In this document: in pieces, positions 19,367-28,416 of the stretch
Layout of the letters: every line of letters begins with the position of its first letter
Position numbering within the stretch: position 1 is the stretch's first letter
Assembly: GCA_005798335.1 (NCBI GenBank)
Contig: SYJV01000198.1
Location: forward strand, 1-58,113
Origin: Planctomycetaceae bacterium
GTDB lineage: Bacteria; Planctomycetota; Planctomycetia; Pirellulales; Pirellulaceae
Direction: 5' to 3'
Length of the DNA stretch: 58,113 bases
Position numbers and translations under genes: made by a program
Notes under the pieces: model-generated
Database searches by the model: none
Seen by the model: only the letters and a program-made list of their open reading frames with translations
What the model was told of the DNA's origin: nothing

Positions 19367-20941
19367 GTGAAAGCACAAACACCTAAAAAGAAGCTGCGCG
19401 AGGAAGCCGAGAAACTTCACGCGTCCAACGATATCCTTGGAGCGCTGCGCGTCCTCGATCAGATTATTGATCGCGATCTGGCGGACCTGGAGGATTGGTG
19501 TCTGACCGGGGAGCTGCTCGCCAAAGTTGGTGAGTTTGCTGAAGCGATCGGTGCATATGAGCGCTGCTTGGATTTGAAGTCCGATCATGTCCAGGGCCGG
19601 TTCGAATATGGACGCTCGCTTTACAATCTTGGCCACGTAGACAAAGCGGCTGAAGAAATCTATCGACTTGCCGAGTCAACGAATTTGCCTCACCTCTGGC
19701 AAAGCCTCGCTACCATTGCGCCAGGCGTTCCGCAATTCTCGCTACAGCGAGTTTACGAAATTCGCCAGCGGTATGCGTCGTTCATTCGCAGCGAGTGTGA
19801 ATTGCGTGAGGGGTTTCGCCGAGCCTCTGCGAGTATTTCGCAGCCGATTCGAGTTGCCTATATTTCTGCTCACTGGTCCCAAGCGAACTATATGAAGCCC
19901 GTTTGGCCGCTGATCAATGCTCATGATTGCAATCGATTTGACTTCTTCGTACTCGACGACAGTTCGAGCGAACCTGCGTGGAGCTGGCTCAAAAATCGCC
20001 GTGTCGAACGATGCATGGTTGGCTCGCTCAGCAATTCGGAGCTGGCCAAGCGAATTCAAGAAATGAAAATCGATATTTTGGTTGATTTGAGTTCCTACAG
20101 CAAACCACTTCGGCTCGGCCTCTTTGTTCATCGAGCGGCACCGATTCAAATGGCATGGTTCAATGCTTTTGCGACAAACGGCTTTAACGAAATCGACTTT
20201 ATCGTGGGCGATCGCACCGTCATGGGGTCTGGTGAGGAGCAGTTCTATGCTGAACGCTTTCTTGAACTTCCGGTAAGCTATTTAACATTTCAGACCGAGC
20301 ACGACGCACCAGCAGTTGCAGCAGCTCCTGTTAAGACAAGCGGGCAATTTACGTTTGGCTGTTTAGCTACGCAGTACAAGATAACGCCTCAGGTAATAGC
20401 AGCATGGAGTGAAATACTGAAGAACAGCCGCGGTACAAAACTTGTTTTGGCGAATCGAGCGCTAAAATCTTCATGCAATCGCGAATTTATATTGAACAGT
20501 TTTAAGTTGCACGGGATCGACGTTCAGCGCATTCAGATTTTCCCGCCTGCAAGTCATTTTGAATTTCTAAAGTACTACGACCGGATCGACGTTGCCTTGG
20601 ATGTATTTCCTTATAACGGCGGGACAACCACTATGGAGGCTATCTGGCAAGGAGTGCCGGTTCTGACATTCAATGGAGATCGCTGGGCTTCGCGCACCAG
20701 TCGAACGATTCTTGAATTCGCCGGTCTCGACCGGTTTGTCGCCAACGATCGCGAAGAGTACATTGAGACGGCGACCGAGCTTGCCACGGATCAGTCGGCA
20801 TGGAATGAGTTAGCGGAGCTTCGTCGCGAAATGCGAGAGCGGTTGTTAAAGTCCTCAGTGACCGATTCAACGGCATTGGCGCGAGGCATGGAGGATATTT
20901 TTCAGAAAGTTGTGCAATCAGATGTATGTTCTCACCCGTAG
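19367..20941 (+). CDS. TPR protein with O-GlcNAc-transferase-like (GT41/SPINDLY) C-terminal domain
   Basis: The GTG at 19367 starts a 524-aa protein. Residues ~1-110 form two to three TPR-like helical repeats (AEAIGAYERCLDL). From ~155 onward there is a glycosyltransferase 41 catalytic region: IRVAYISAHW, HRAAPIQMAWFNAFATNG, FTFGCLATQYKITPQV, the 'DVALDVFPYNGGTTTMEA' stretch and WQGVPVLTFNGDRWASR. GT41 enzymes move GlcNAc from UDP-GlcNAc to Ser/Thr. The sugar-binding loop GGTTTMEAIWQGVP is well kept, while the usual 'RPAP.Q..WLGYPGTTG' segment is altered to FNAFATNG, so donor or acceptor may differ. There is no signal peptide, so it acts in the cytoplasm. It lies 85 nt downstream of the giant protein on the same strand and could be co-transcribed. 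Modification of secreted proteins before export is a guess only. Confidence 0.85.
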   Translation: MKAQTPKKKLREEAEKLHASNDILGALRVLDQIIDRDLADLEDWCLTGELLAKVGEFAEAIGAYERCLDLKSDHVQGRFEYGRSLYNLGHVDKAAEEIYRLAESTNLPHLWQSLATIAPGVPQFSLQRVYEIRQRYASFIRSECELREGFRRASASISQPIRVAYISAHWSQANYMKPVWPLINAHDCNRFDFFVLDDSSSEPAWSWLKNRRVERCMVGSLSNSELAKRIQEMKIDILVDLSSYSKPLRLGLFVHRAAPIQMAWFNAFATNGFNEIDFIVGDRTVMGSGEEQFYAERFLELPVSYLTFQTEHDAPAVAAAPVKTSGQFTFGCLATQYKITPQVIAAWSEILKNSRGTKLVLANRALKSSCNREFILNSFKLHGIDVQRIQIFPPASHFEFLKYYDRIDVALDVFPYNGGTTTMEAIWQGVPVLTFNGDRWASRTSRTILEFAGLDRFVANDREEYIETATELATDQSAWNELAELRREMRERLLKSSVTDSTALARGMEDIFQKVVQSDVCSHP

Positions 20942-20952
20942 GAATCCAAATC

Positions 20953-21537
20953 ATGCCTTGGCCGCTTGATCGGAATATCTCGCAAATACAAGCCCGACGC
21001 GCTAGCGAGTGCGCCAATCCTGTCGAGTGCATCAATCCTGGCTCGCACTTGCTTGCACAGCGGGCTTGTATTGGAAAATCCCCATCTGCCGCTCGCCCAA
21101 GTGGTCGAAATGTACTAGCGATATTGATTGGCGCGGCTATGGTGTTGAACTCGAACGTCACCGTAGGTCAAACCGCTGAGGAACAACTGAAAGCGATCGT
21201 GGCCAAACAAGCTGCGGATTGGAATCGTGGCGACATCCATGCGTTCATGCAAGCGTACTGGAACAGCGAACAACTTACATTTTCGTCGGGCGGCAAGACG
21301 GAGCGAGGCTGGCAGGCAACTCGCAAGCGTTACCTCGAACAGTATCCCACTCAAAAAGAAATGGGGCGGCTTGAATTCTCAGCGTTGGAGACTCACAGTC
21401 TCGGTCCGGACGCGGCACTCATGCTGGGAGAATGGAAACTCCTTCGCCAGGCACCGGTCGCAGGCAACTTTACTTTGGTGTGGCGCAAATTGGGCAACCA
21501 ATGGGTGATCGTCCACGACCACACTTCGGTACGCTGA
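20953..21537 (+). CDS. SnoaL/DUF4440-like protein with a palindromic repeat inside its N-terminal coding region
   Basis: ATG 20953 is preferred over ATG 20926 because AGGA at 20940-20943 sits 9 nt upstream, overlapping the preceding stop codon. The last ~120 residues look like an NTF2-fold SnoaL/DUF4440 protein: EEQLKAIVAKQAADWNRGDI, FMQAYWNSEQLTF, GWQATRKRYLEQYP and a closing LGNQWVIVHDHTS. Families of this fold bind small molecules or act as calcium-kinase association domains; the substrate here is unknown. A hydrophobic segment NVLAILIGAAMVLNS with VGQ after it looks like a signal peptide, but it starts ~50 residues in. The residues before it are the in-frame translation of a palindromic repeat (IQARRASE). 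Initiation may instead use the TTG or ATG within that hydrophobic segment. The stop is 3 nt before the next gene, so the two form an operon. Confidence 0.75.
   Translation: MPWPLDRNISQIQARRASECANPVECINPGSHLLAQRACIGKSPSAARPSGRNVLAILIGAAMVLNSNVTVGQTAEEQLKAIVAKQAADWNRGDIHAFMQAYWNSEQLTFSSGGKTERGWQATRKRYLEQYPTQKEMGRLEFSALETHSLGPDAALMLGEWKLLRQAPVAGNFTLVWRKLGNQWVIVHDHTSVR
20960..21098. repeat. Palindromic 'QARRASE' repeat, copy A, inside coding sequence
   Basis: The arms 20985-21013 and 21044-21072 are inverted copies (AATACAAGCCCG...GAGTGCG) with a few mismatches, flanked by weaker outer parts. The right outer part (CATCTGCCGCTCGCC) matches copy B at 28732-28869, while the left outer part is degenerate. 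It is read through in frame by the SnoaL-like gene. No transposase is nearby, so this is a non-autonomous element of MITE or REP type. Confidence 0.8.
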
Positions 21538-21540
21538 AAA

Positions 21541-22848
21541 ATGAATACAAGTGAACTGAGGCAGTCCAGCCGTGGTACGACGGTCGTAATTGGTGGAGGA
21601 GTGATCGGCCTGTCCAGCGCGTGGTATCTGGCGCGTGACGGTTGGGAAGTTACAGTCGTCGATCGTGGATCGGTAGGCGGCGCTTGCTCGCATGGAAACT
21701 GTGGCTTAATTTGTCCAAGCCACGTTTTGCCGCTGACCGAGCCCGGTGCGTTTCACAATGCCCTCAAGTCGCTGTTGACACCCAACAGTCCGTTTCGCGT
21801 ACAACCAAGATTTGATCCTGCGCTGTGGAGTTGGCTATGGAACTTCGCCAAGCGATGCAATCACGCTTGCATGCTCGACGCGGGGCACGCGATCCAGCGA
21901 CTGCTGAAATTGAGTATGCACGAGTATCAACAATGGATGGAGAACGACCCATTCGAATCCGAATGGCAGGAAAAAGGTTTGCTGTTCGTCTACCAAAACC
22001 CCAAGGCCCTGGCGGATTTTGGAAAGACGAACGACTTCATGACCAGCGAATTCGAGGAGCCCGCGCGACTCTTAGATCAACGTGAAGTAGTTCGCCATGA
22101 ACCTGCGCTAAAGGAGAGCGTTGCAGGCGGATGGCTGTATGAACACGATGCGCATTTGCGGCCGGACAAACTGCTTGCGTCCTTGCGTGCACAGTTGTCC
22201 GAAGCTGGTGTCGAATTCATGGAGAATTGTGAATTCAAGAGTTTTTCGGGAGGTGCAGGGACCGCGCAGTGTGTCGAGACTTCGCAAGGCAGTTTGCGCG
22301 CGGATGCGTTTGTGATCGCGACTGGAGCGTGGACTCCGCATTTGAACGAACAAATCGGCGCCAAGATCCCAATTCAGCCCGGCAAAGGATATTCGATCAC
22401 AATGCCGCGGCCTGAAGTGTGCCCAATTGTTCCGTTGATTTTTCCAGAGCATCACGTCGCGGTAACGCCAATGATGTCGCGCTATCGATTGGGCTCGATC
22501 ATGGAATTTGCGGGCTACGATAGTTCGATTCGCCCCGAGCGCCTGGATTTATTGCGACGAGCCGCAGAGATCTACTTGCGGCAACCGCGCTGTCAACCGG
22601 AATTGTCAGCCTGGTTTGGTTGGCGCCCAATGACCTACGATAGTGTGCCCATCATCGATTTTACGCCCAAATGGAACAACGTTTTGCTGGCGACCGGCCA
22701 CAACATGTTAGGCATGAGCATGGCACCAGGCACTGGACTGATCGTATCGGCGATGTTGGCCAACCAACCGCCTCCGATTGATGTGGCTCCCTATCAAATC
22801 GCCCGGTTCGCCAATAAAAAAACGTCCAGACGATCGGGCCATCGATGA
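21541..22848 (+). CDS. FAD-dependent D-amino-acid dehydrogenase-like oxidoreductase
   Basis: This 435-aa protein has an N-terminal Rossmann dinucleotide-binding site (VVIGGGVIGLSSAWYLARDG, residues ~15-35) followed by the acidic end VVDR. A GACSHGNCGLICPSH flavin loop follows, with a C-terminal GWRPMTYDSVPIID and the ATGHNMLGMSMAPGTG FAD-contact segment. This order and length fit the DAO superfamily, closest to DadA/glycine-oxidase-like amino-acid dehydrogenases, which oxidise D-amino acids to 2-oxo acids and pass electrons to the respiratory chain. Exact substrate is not readable. The ATG lies 3 nt after the SnoaL-like stop, so the two genes are probably translated from one mRNA. It converges with the HAF-repeat gene 38 nt away. 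Confidence 0.85.
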   Translation: MNTSELRQSSRGTTVVIGGGVIGLSSAWYLARDGWEVTVVDRGSVGGACSHGNCGLICPSHVLPLTEPGAFHNALKSLLTPNSPFRVQPRFDPALWSWLWNFAKRCNHACMLDAGHAIQRLLKLSMHEYQQWMENDPFESEWQEKGLLFVYQNPKALADFGKTNDFMTSEFEEPARLLDQREVVRHEPALKESVAGGWLYEHDAHLRPDKLLASLRAQLSEAGVEFMENCEFKSFSGGAGTAQCVETSQGSLRADAFVIATGAWTPHLNEQIGAKIPIQPGKGYSITMPRPEVCPIVPLIFPEHHVAVTPMMSRYRLGSIMEFAGYDSSIRPERLDLLRRAAEIYLRQPRCQPELSAWFGWRPMTYDSVPIIDFTPKWNNVLLATGHNMLGMSMAPGTGLIVSAMLANQPPPIDVAPYQIARFANKKTSRRSGHR

Positions 22849-22885
22849 CATGACGCAACTCTTGAAGAGACCAAATCAGGGCTTG

Positions 22886-24115
22886 TCATTTGGCCTTGGC
22901 AGTAGTGGCGGCCTTGGGTGTCCAGACAAAGCCCAGTGTCTTAACGATCGGCTCTGAGTTCGGTTCCTGTTTGTTGGCTTGTGGAATGGTTACGTCCATC
23001 ATGCCGGCGATTTGGCCGCGGGAGTTGATGGCCTGCGCCGAACTAAACTGAGTTTTCGGTGGTAGCTCGAGAGGCTTGGTCAAGCCATCGCGATAAACAA
23101 ACGCTTGTGGGCCACCGTCGGGACCGGGTGGATCGTCGCTGAATCCAACGACTGTCCCAGACTCATCAATGCCCAGAGCCTCACCGGAAACATCGTCGGG
23201 AAATAACTTGATCAGATGCATGGCACCCTCTTCATCGACCCAACAGGGACGGATGTTGATGCTGTTGGAAGACGTTGGCTTGACGGCACCGACGATCATG
23301 CCGCGGTTATTCATGTCCTTCAATCGAAATTCCTTAGCGCCGACTTTTCGATTGACCCAAGCTTGATCCTGATCTTGTTCCCAAATGTGTACCTCATATT
23401 CGAAGCCGCCACTGGGCAATTGTTGGCTGACAATGCACGCAGCAATCCGCTTTCCATCAGGCGATATCAGCACGTTGCTAGTCATTAAAAACGGGTTGTA
23501 TTCGAACATCGTCGGCAATACGTCGACATCCCAAGTCGATTGCTCGCGATTCCAGGTCCACACGCAAGGTCGCAAGCGCGCTGGATTGGAACCGCTGGCG
23601 TAACCGGTGATTCGTGTACCATCGGCGCAAATATCTTGCGCGTGCGACCCGGCATCGCCCATGGGCTTGCCCAGATCGGTGATCTTGCCGGACGAGGTAT
23701 CCCAAACCACCGCAGTGATACTGCCCTTCGGGTTTCCAATGGGACGACTGGCGTAGCCAATCACCTGTCCGGTATCGCTAAGCGCTTGAATTTCCGTATT
23801 GGTATAGCCTTCTAGGATTGGGGCGATGCGTTCCGTTTCACCTTTTCGATAGAACCCTTGTTGCCCGCCGACTTGAGTCTTGGCATCGATCTGTTCGCGT
23901 AACCCAATCACTGCACCGTGCGAGTTGATTCCAGTAATCACGCTGAACGTCGGCGAGTTATCGATCAGCCGCACCGAAAATCCTTCGCCAGAAATCTCAA
24001 AATCCGCTGCAGAAATAGGCAGCATGGCAAGACGCATATACGACACCGCAATTAGCAGCACGCACGAACCGCGCGTTAGAGTTATGCGACCAGCCATCCC
24101 AGGTTCCGTTTCCAA
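22886..24115 (-). CDS. Secreted HAF-repeat beta-propeller-like protein
   Basis: This 409-aa protein has an N-terminal hydrophobic segment (SCVLLIAVSYMRLAMLPISA, then AADF) that reads as a signal peptide. The rest is made of repeats with the pattern 'in.G.v.G......g....a..W', for example ITGINSHGAVIGL, IQALSDTGQVIGYA, ICADGTRITGYA, MNNRGMIVGAV, GIDESGTVVGFS and AINSRGQIAGMM. This is the signature of HAF-type extracellular repeat proteins, probably folding as a beta-propeller; no catalytic role is known. A TATAAT box lies about 50 nt upstream. The C-terminus is basic (KAATTAKAK), with no PEP-CTERM or anchor. Confidence 0.75.
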   Translation of the reverse strand: METEPGMAGRITLTRGSCVLLIAVSYMRLAMLPISAADFEISGEGFSVRLIDNSPTFSVITGINSHGAVIGLREQIDAKTQVGGQQGFYRKGETERIAPILEGYTNTEIQALSDTGQVIGYASRPIGNPKGSITAVVWDTSSGKITDLGKPMGDAGSHAQDICADGTRITGYASGSNPARLRPCVWTWNREQSTWDVDVLPTMFEYNPFLMTSNVLISPDGKRIAACIVSQQLPSGGFEYEVHIWEQDQDQAWVNRKVGAKEFRLKDMNNRGMIVGAVKPTSSNSINIRPCWVDEEGAMHLIKLFPDDVSGEALGIDESGTVVGFSDDPPGPDGGPQAFVYRDGLTKPLELPPKTQFSSAQAINSRGQIAGMMDVTIPQANKQEPNSEPIVKTLGFVWTPKAATTAKAK

Positions 24116-24162
24116 TAAAGATGTTCTCTAGCAACCGTCCGAAACGAATTCGAATCCAAAGC

Positions 24163-24189
24163 ATTATACCGCGATTTCTGTAGCAAGAA
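24163..24189 (-). promoter_or_regulatory. Candidate promoter of the HAF-repeat gene
   Basis: Read on the minus strand, TATAAT occupies 24168-24163, with a poor -35 match TTCTTG at 24189-24184 (15-nt spacing). It lies about 48 nt before the ATG at 24115, in the divergent region shared with the molybdopterin oxidoreductase gene. The -10 is perfect and the -35 weak. Confidence 0.4.
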
Positions 24190-24406
24190 CGCTTTGACGA
24201 GAATTAGCACCCTAGTTCCGCATTCGAATATTGTGAAAACTACCGCGAACTTGGGCCGGCGTAGAATGCGGCGTGTTTCAAAGATCGGGTGAATTGAGTC
24301 TGCTTCAATAGTTCTCATACGTTTGATCCATTACAATTCGATGTTCCGAGTGGATGACGGATTATCGAGCGAAGCGGGAACAAATTAATAGTTGAGAAAG
24401 TCGTCG

Positions 24407-26656
24407 ATGCGCAAACTAAATGCCGGCGGAGGCTGGCAAGCGATCAAATACTCGATTGCCAAAGCGAAACAAGCCGGTGGATTCTGGAAGTTGTTTCGAG
24501 CGATGCGCACTAAGAATGCGTGCAAGACTTGCGCGCTGGGCATGGGTGGACAACGAGGCGGCATGGTGAACGAGCGCGGATCGTTCCCAGAAGTCTGCAA
24601 GAAATCGTTGCAAGCAATGGTCGCGGATATGCAACGACCAATCACCGCCGATTTTTGGAACCGATTTACAGTCGACGAGCTGCGCGAATGGACTCCGCGA
24701 CAACTAGAACACGCTGGACGATTAATTCAACCAATCGTCTATGAAAGAGGCGCAAAGCACTTTCGCACCATCACTTGGCAAGATGGATTTCAGCGAATCG
24801 AAAGACAACTCAAGGCGATTTCGCCGGATGCATCGTTCTGGTACTTCAGCGGGCGTAGTAGTAACGAAGCAGGTTTCTTACTGCAACTAGCCGCTCGGCT
24901 TTACGGGACCAACAATGTTAATAACTGCAGTTATTACTGCCACCAGGCCAGCGGTGTAGGACTGAGCGCAAGTCTGGGGACCGGGACCGCGACCGTGACT
25001 CTGGACGATTTGGAGCAAGCCGACCTGTCGTTCATCATCGGAGGCAACCCAGCCAGCAATCACCCCAGGTTGATGACCAGCCTAATGCACCAGCGTCGGC
25101 GCGGTGGCAAAGTGATCGTCATCAATCCAGTGCGCGAACTGGGAATGGTCAAATTCCGCGTCCCCAGCGATGTGCGCAGTATGCTGTTCGGCACGGAGGT
25201 CGCTTCACACTATGTCCAGCCCCATATCGGTGGCGATCTGGCATTGCTCACAGGGCTAGCCAAATCGGTCGTCGAATTGCAAGCCATCAATCGTGATTTT
25301 CTACAATTCTATTGCCGCGAGCCGGAGTCGTACCTGCAATGGCTGGAGGCCCTTTCATGGCCAGAGATCGAAGCCAAGTGTGGAATCGCGAGAACACAGA
25401 TACGATCGTTGGCAGAAGTATATGCTCAATCGCACGCGACAATTTTTGGTTGGACGATGGGAATTACTCATCATGTCCATGGCGTAGAAAACGTCGAAGC
25501 GATCGTCAACTTGGCGCTGTTGCGCGGGATGGTTGGCCGACCCGGAACCGGTCTGATGCCTATTCGCGGACATTCCAACGTGCAGGGCATCGGCTCCGTC
25601 GGCGTTACGCCGAAACTGAAGGATTCGATCTTTCGAGGATTGCAGGAGAACTTCGGTATCAAGCTGCCGACTAGTTCTGGTCTGGACACGATGGCTTGCA
25701 TGGAGAGTGCGCATCAAGGCAAGCTGCAAGTCGGCATCTGTTTAGGTGGCAACTTGTATGGCTCGAATCCCGATGCAAAGTTCGCGCGCGAAGCGCTCGC
25801 CAAATTGCGGTTGCTGGTTACGCTCAGCACGACGCTCAATACCGGCCACGTGCAGGCGCTAGCCGCTGAAACACTGATCCTGCCGGTCTTGGCTCGCGAC
25901 GAAGAGCCGCAACCAACGACCCAGGAATCCATGTTCAACTACGTACGCTTGAGCGAAGGTGGAGTAGCACGGTTGCCTGGTCCACGCAGCGAGGTTCAAG
26001 TGATCGCCGAGATTGGCAGGCGACTGGTGGGCGACAGCCAAGCGGTTCGATGGTCGGAATTCGAAGCCACATCGACGATTCGCGATTGGATCGGCCAAGT
26101 CGTGCCAGGTTATGATGCGATTCGCTCGATCGACAAAACGAAAGCTGAATTCCAAATTGAAGGCCGGACTTTTCATCACCCGCATTTCCCCACTGCGGAT
26201 GGCCGCGCGGTGCTCGCTCGATATGCGTTGCCAGAACTTGCCGGACAGGCTGACGGCCAATTGCGGTTGATGACCGTGCGCAGCGAAGGACAGTTTAACA
26301 CGGTGGTGTACGAGGAAGACGATCTCTATCGGGGACAAGAACGACGCGACGTCGTGCTGCTGCATCCAGACGATCTGGAAAGAATGGGTATACAACATGA
26401 TGCACCGGTGGTAGTGAGTAGTTCAGCAGGCGAGATCCGCGGGTTCTTGGCGCGCCAGTTCCCGGAGATTCGTCCGGGCAATGCGCTGATGTACTACCCC
26501 GAAGCCAACGAGTTGGTTCCACGCAACTTGGACCCACGTTCGAAAACTCCAGCTTTCAAATCCGTGGTCGTGACAGTAAAACCGCTGGGTTGTCGCCAGA
26601 ATGTAGAACATCTCGTCTCGAATGTTCACGGGCCAGAGTCACCATCCAGTTCATGA
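24407..26656 (+). CDS. FdhF/YdeP-family molybdopterin oxidoreductase
   Basis: ATG 24407 is preferred to the in-frame TTG at 24392 because GAGAAAG lies 6-7 nt upstream of the ATG; this gives 749 aa. Cysteines C39, C42 and C64 (ACKTCALGMGG ... FPEVC) form the N-terminal iron-sulfur-type segment of the YdeP branch, which is shorter than the classic four-Cys motif. CSYYCHQASGVGLSASLG follows where formate dehydrogenase carries its Mo ligand region. IIGGNPASNHPRLM, GVENVEAIVNLALLRGMVGR and GLMPIRGHSNVQG are molybdopterin-guanine-dinucleotide contact regions. The C-terminal DMSO-reductase-type domain includes RSEGQFNTVVYEEDDLYRG. The family is annotated as formate dehydrogenase-like, and E. coli YdeP is linked to acid resistance. 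No twin-arginine signal is seen, so it is cytoplasmic. No FdhD or electron-transfer partner is adjacent. Confidence 0.85.
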   Translation: MRKLNAGGGWQAIKYSIAKAKQAGGFWKLFRAMRTKNACKTCALGMGGQRGGMVNERGSFPEVCKKSLQAMVADMQRPITADFWNRFTVDELREWTPRQLEHAGRLIQPIVYERGAKHFRTITWQDGFQRIERQLKAISPDASFWYFSGRSSNEAGFLLQLAARLYGTNNVNNCSYYCHQASGVGLSASLGTGTATVTLDDLEQADLSFIIGGNPASNHPRLMTSLMHQRRRGGKVIVINPVRELGMVKFRVPSDVRSMLFGTEVASHYVQPHIGGDLALLTGLAKSVVELQAINRDFLQFYCREPESYLQWLEALSWPEIEAKCGIARTQIRSLAEVYAQSHATIFGWTMGITHHVHGVENVEAIVNLALLRGMVGRPGTGLMPIRGHSNVQGIGSVGVTPKLKDSIFRGLQENFGIKLPTSSGLDTMACMESAHQGKLQVGICLGGNLYGSNPDAKFAREALAKLRLLVTLSTTLNTGHVQALAAETLILPVLARDEEPQPTTQESMFNYVRLSEGGVARLPGPRSEVQVIAEIGRRLVGDSQAVRWSEFEATSTIRDWIGQVVPGYDAIRSIDKTKAEFQIEGRTFHHPHFPTADGRAVLARYALPELAGQADGQLRLMTVRSEGQFNTVVYEEDDLYRGQERRDVVLLHPDDLERMGIQHDAPVVVSSSAGEIRGFLARQFPEIRPGNALMYYPEANELVPRNLDPRSKTPAFKSVVVTVKPLGCRQNVEHLVSNVHGPESPSSS

Positions 26657-26790
26657 ACGACTATTCGAGTTTGCACAGCGTGAGCGCGGTTCTTACTTGC
26701 GCATGGCAAGCCATGCAGCCGACTCAAAGGTCCTGCTGACCCATGAACTTTCGGGACGAAATGTTCTACACTCTTGCGGCCGGCTGGTCT

Positions 26791-28107
26791 TTATTTCTTG
26801 TCATTGATGTTGAGGGACGCTTCAAGTACACAATGTCGGCGCACTTTGCGAACTAACAATCGCAGCGATTGAGTGCACACTTCTTCGCCGCCGGTGGGTT
26901 TGGTCCCGAGTCGCTCGATTACCCAGGCATTGACGTTCAATGCGGGTGAGTCGCTCGTTAAATCGATACCGGTCATATCTCGCAAACGTGCCAACGAGAC
27001 GCCGCCGCCGACGACCCAGCCTACTCCTGAGCGCACGACGTGAATTGGCAACTGATCGTATTCGTCTTGAATATCTCCAATCAATTCCTCAACGATGTCT
27101 TCCAGCGTGATCAAACCGACAACCGCGGCTTGTTCATTGCGCACTAAGGCAATGTGCGTATGTTCGCGCAGCAACTTCTCCATCGCTTCCGACAGCGGCA
27201 TCGTCGCGCTGAGGCTGGGAATCTGGCGGAGAATCGCGCGCAGAGTCGGAGCATGTGGACTGATGCGCAAGATCGCCACGATATCCTTGAAGGTGACGTA
27301 ACCGATGATGGATTGCGGGTCGCCTTTTCGCTCGGCAACTGGAAATCGCGTGTGGAGGTCGAGATGAGCAGTAATCAAGCACTGTGCCAGCGTATCTTCG
27401 ATGAACAAAATGCGCATGTGTTCTGCGGGAAGAATGATCTCCCGGAGCTGGCGGCTGGCCAAACGCGCGGCACCCAGAATGATATTTTCCTCGCGCGCGC
27501 CGATTAAGCGCGAAGTGCGAGCCAGTCCCACGATGGCTCGCAATTCTTGCAGTTCTGCAGCTTCAGCTCTCGCATTCGCATGGGGTTGAGGATGCCACAA
27601 TCGTTCACTCAAGTCCATGATTCCCGAGGCTGACCATTCGAGCAACCATACTACCGGCCACGTACTTAGCGCGAAAAAGCTCATCAATGGCGAAAGCTTT
27701 AGGCACACCCATTCTTTGTTCCGCAGCGCGAACAATTTTGGGACGAGTTCACCGATGACGATGGTGAGCGCGGTAAGTGGCACGACGACCATCAGTATTG
27801 CCAGCGCACTAGCAACCATCGGTCCCAGCCCGAACCGTTGCAACTGAGGTGCGATATCGTCCAGCGCACTAGCTCCGCCGGTAGCACCGGCGATCAGACC
27901 CACCAGCGTTATCCCAAGTTGGACGACCGCGAGACTCCTTTCGATATCCTCTTTCATGCGCAGTGCGGAAGCTGCACCGGACCGGCCTTCACTAACAAGC
28001 AACTGAAGCCGGGAAACGCTCACCGAGGCCAATGCAATCTCGTACCCGGCAAATATCGCGTTGACAAAAATCATCAACACGACGACCGCGATTTCCAAAC
28101 TTTCCAT
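26791..28107 (-). CDS. CNNM/TlyC-type transporter-like membrane protein (DUF21, CBS pair, CorC_HlyC)
   Basis: This 438-aa protein begins with a DUF21 membrane domain: residues 1-25, ~55-80 and ~95-120 plus a further segment near 140-155 are hydrophobic. The signature IFAGYEIALASVSVSRLQLL is followed by VVQLGITLVGLIAGATGG and VIGELVPKLFAL. A CBS-domain pair (~205-335; IIGYVTFKDIV and VVGLITLEDIVEELIGDI) and a C-terminal CorC_HlyC domain (~350-430, SLARLRDMTGIDL) complete the family layout. The family is called hemolysin-like for historical reasons; CNNM/CorC members are linked to Mg2+ or Co2+ efflux, with CBS domains that can bind adenine nucleotides. It is single, with no obvious operon partner, and divergent from the region around 28400. 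Confidence 0.88.
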   Translation of the reverse strand: MESLEIAVVVLMIFVNAIFAGYEIALASVSVSRLQLLVSEGRSGAASALRMKEDIERSLAVVQLGITLVGLIAGATGGASALDDIAPQLQRFGLGPMVASALAILMVVVPLTALTIVIGELVPKLFALRNKEWVCLKLSPLMSFFALSTWPVVWLLEWSASGIMDLSERLWHPQPHANARAEAAELQELRAIVGLARTSRLIGAREENIILGAARLASRQLREIILPAEHMRILFIEDTLAQCLITAHLDLHTRFPVAERKGDPQSIIGYVTFKDIVAILRISPHAPTLRAILRQIPSLSATMPLSEAMEKLLREHTHIALVRNEQAAVVGLITLEDIVEELIGDIQDEYDQLPIHVVRSGVGWVVGGGVSLARLRDMTGIDLTSDSPALNVNAWVIERLGTKPTGGEEVCTQSLRLLVRKVRRHCVLEASLNINDKK

Positions 28108-28416
28108 TGTGTTCCTATGTAGGTATCACTCATCGAAGACTATTCGTGTTTGCGGCGGACTGAGCATTAACCGCACTCACTTGTCGCGTCAGCCTGCACC
28201 CATTCGCTCCGTTCGAAACCATCCAAGGACCAGGCGTTTTCGCGAGGCGCTGAGTTGCTGTGTCCGCAAGAACATGGGAGTTGACTCGCTTAAATCATAC
28301 AGTTCCCATGGACCAACGTCTTGATCCCAGAGGCTTGCTTGAGGCTTGCGTACTCATAATACTGAGAACACTCTTCGACGTAGAGTCGAGTAGCGCGATG
28401 GATAATTCCTCTTATA
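28108..28416. other. Gene-free stretch upstream of the DUF21/CBS gene
   Basis: I see no supportable gene, hairpin or strong promoter here. Short open frames lack a plausible composition or ribosome-binding site. It probably holds the promoter of the minus-strand membrane protein gene and debris from the leucine-rich-repeat remnant that follows. Confidence 0.5.
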
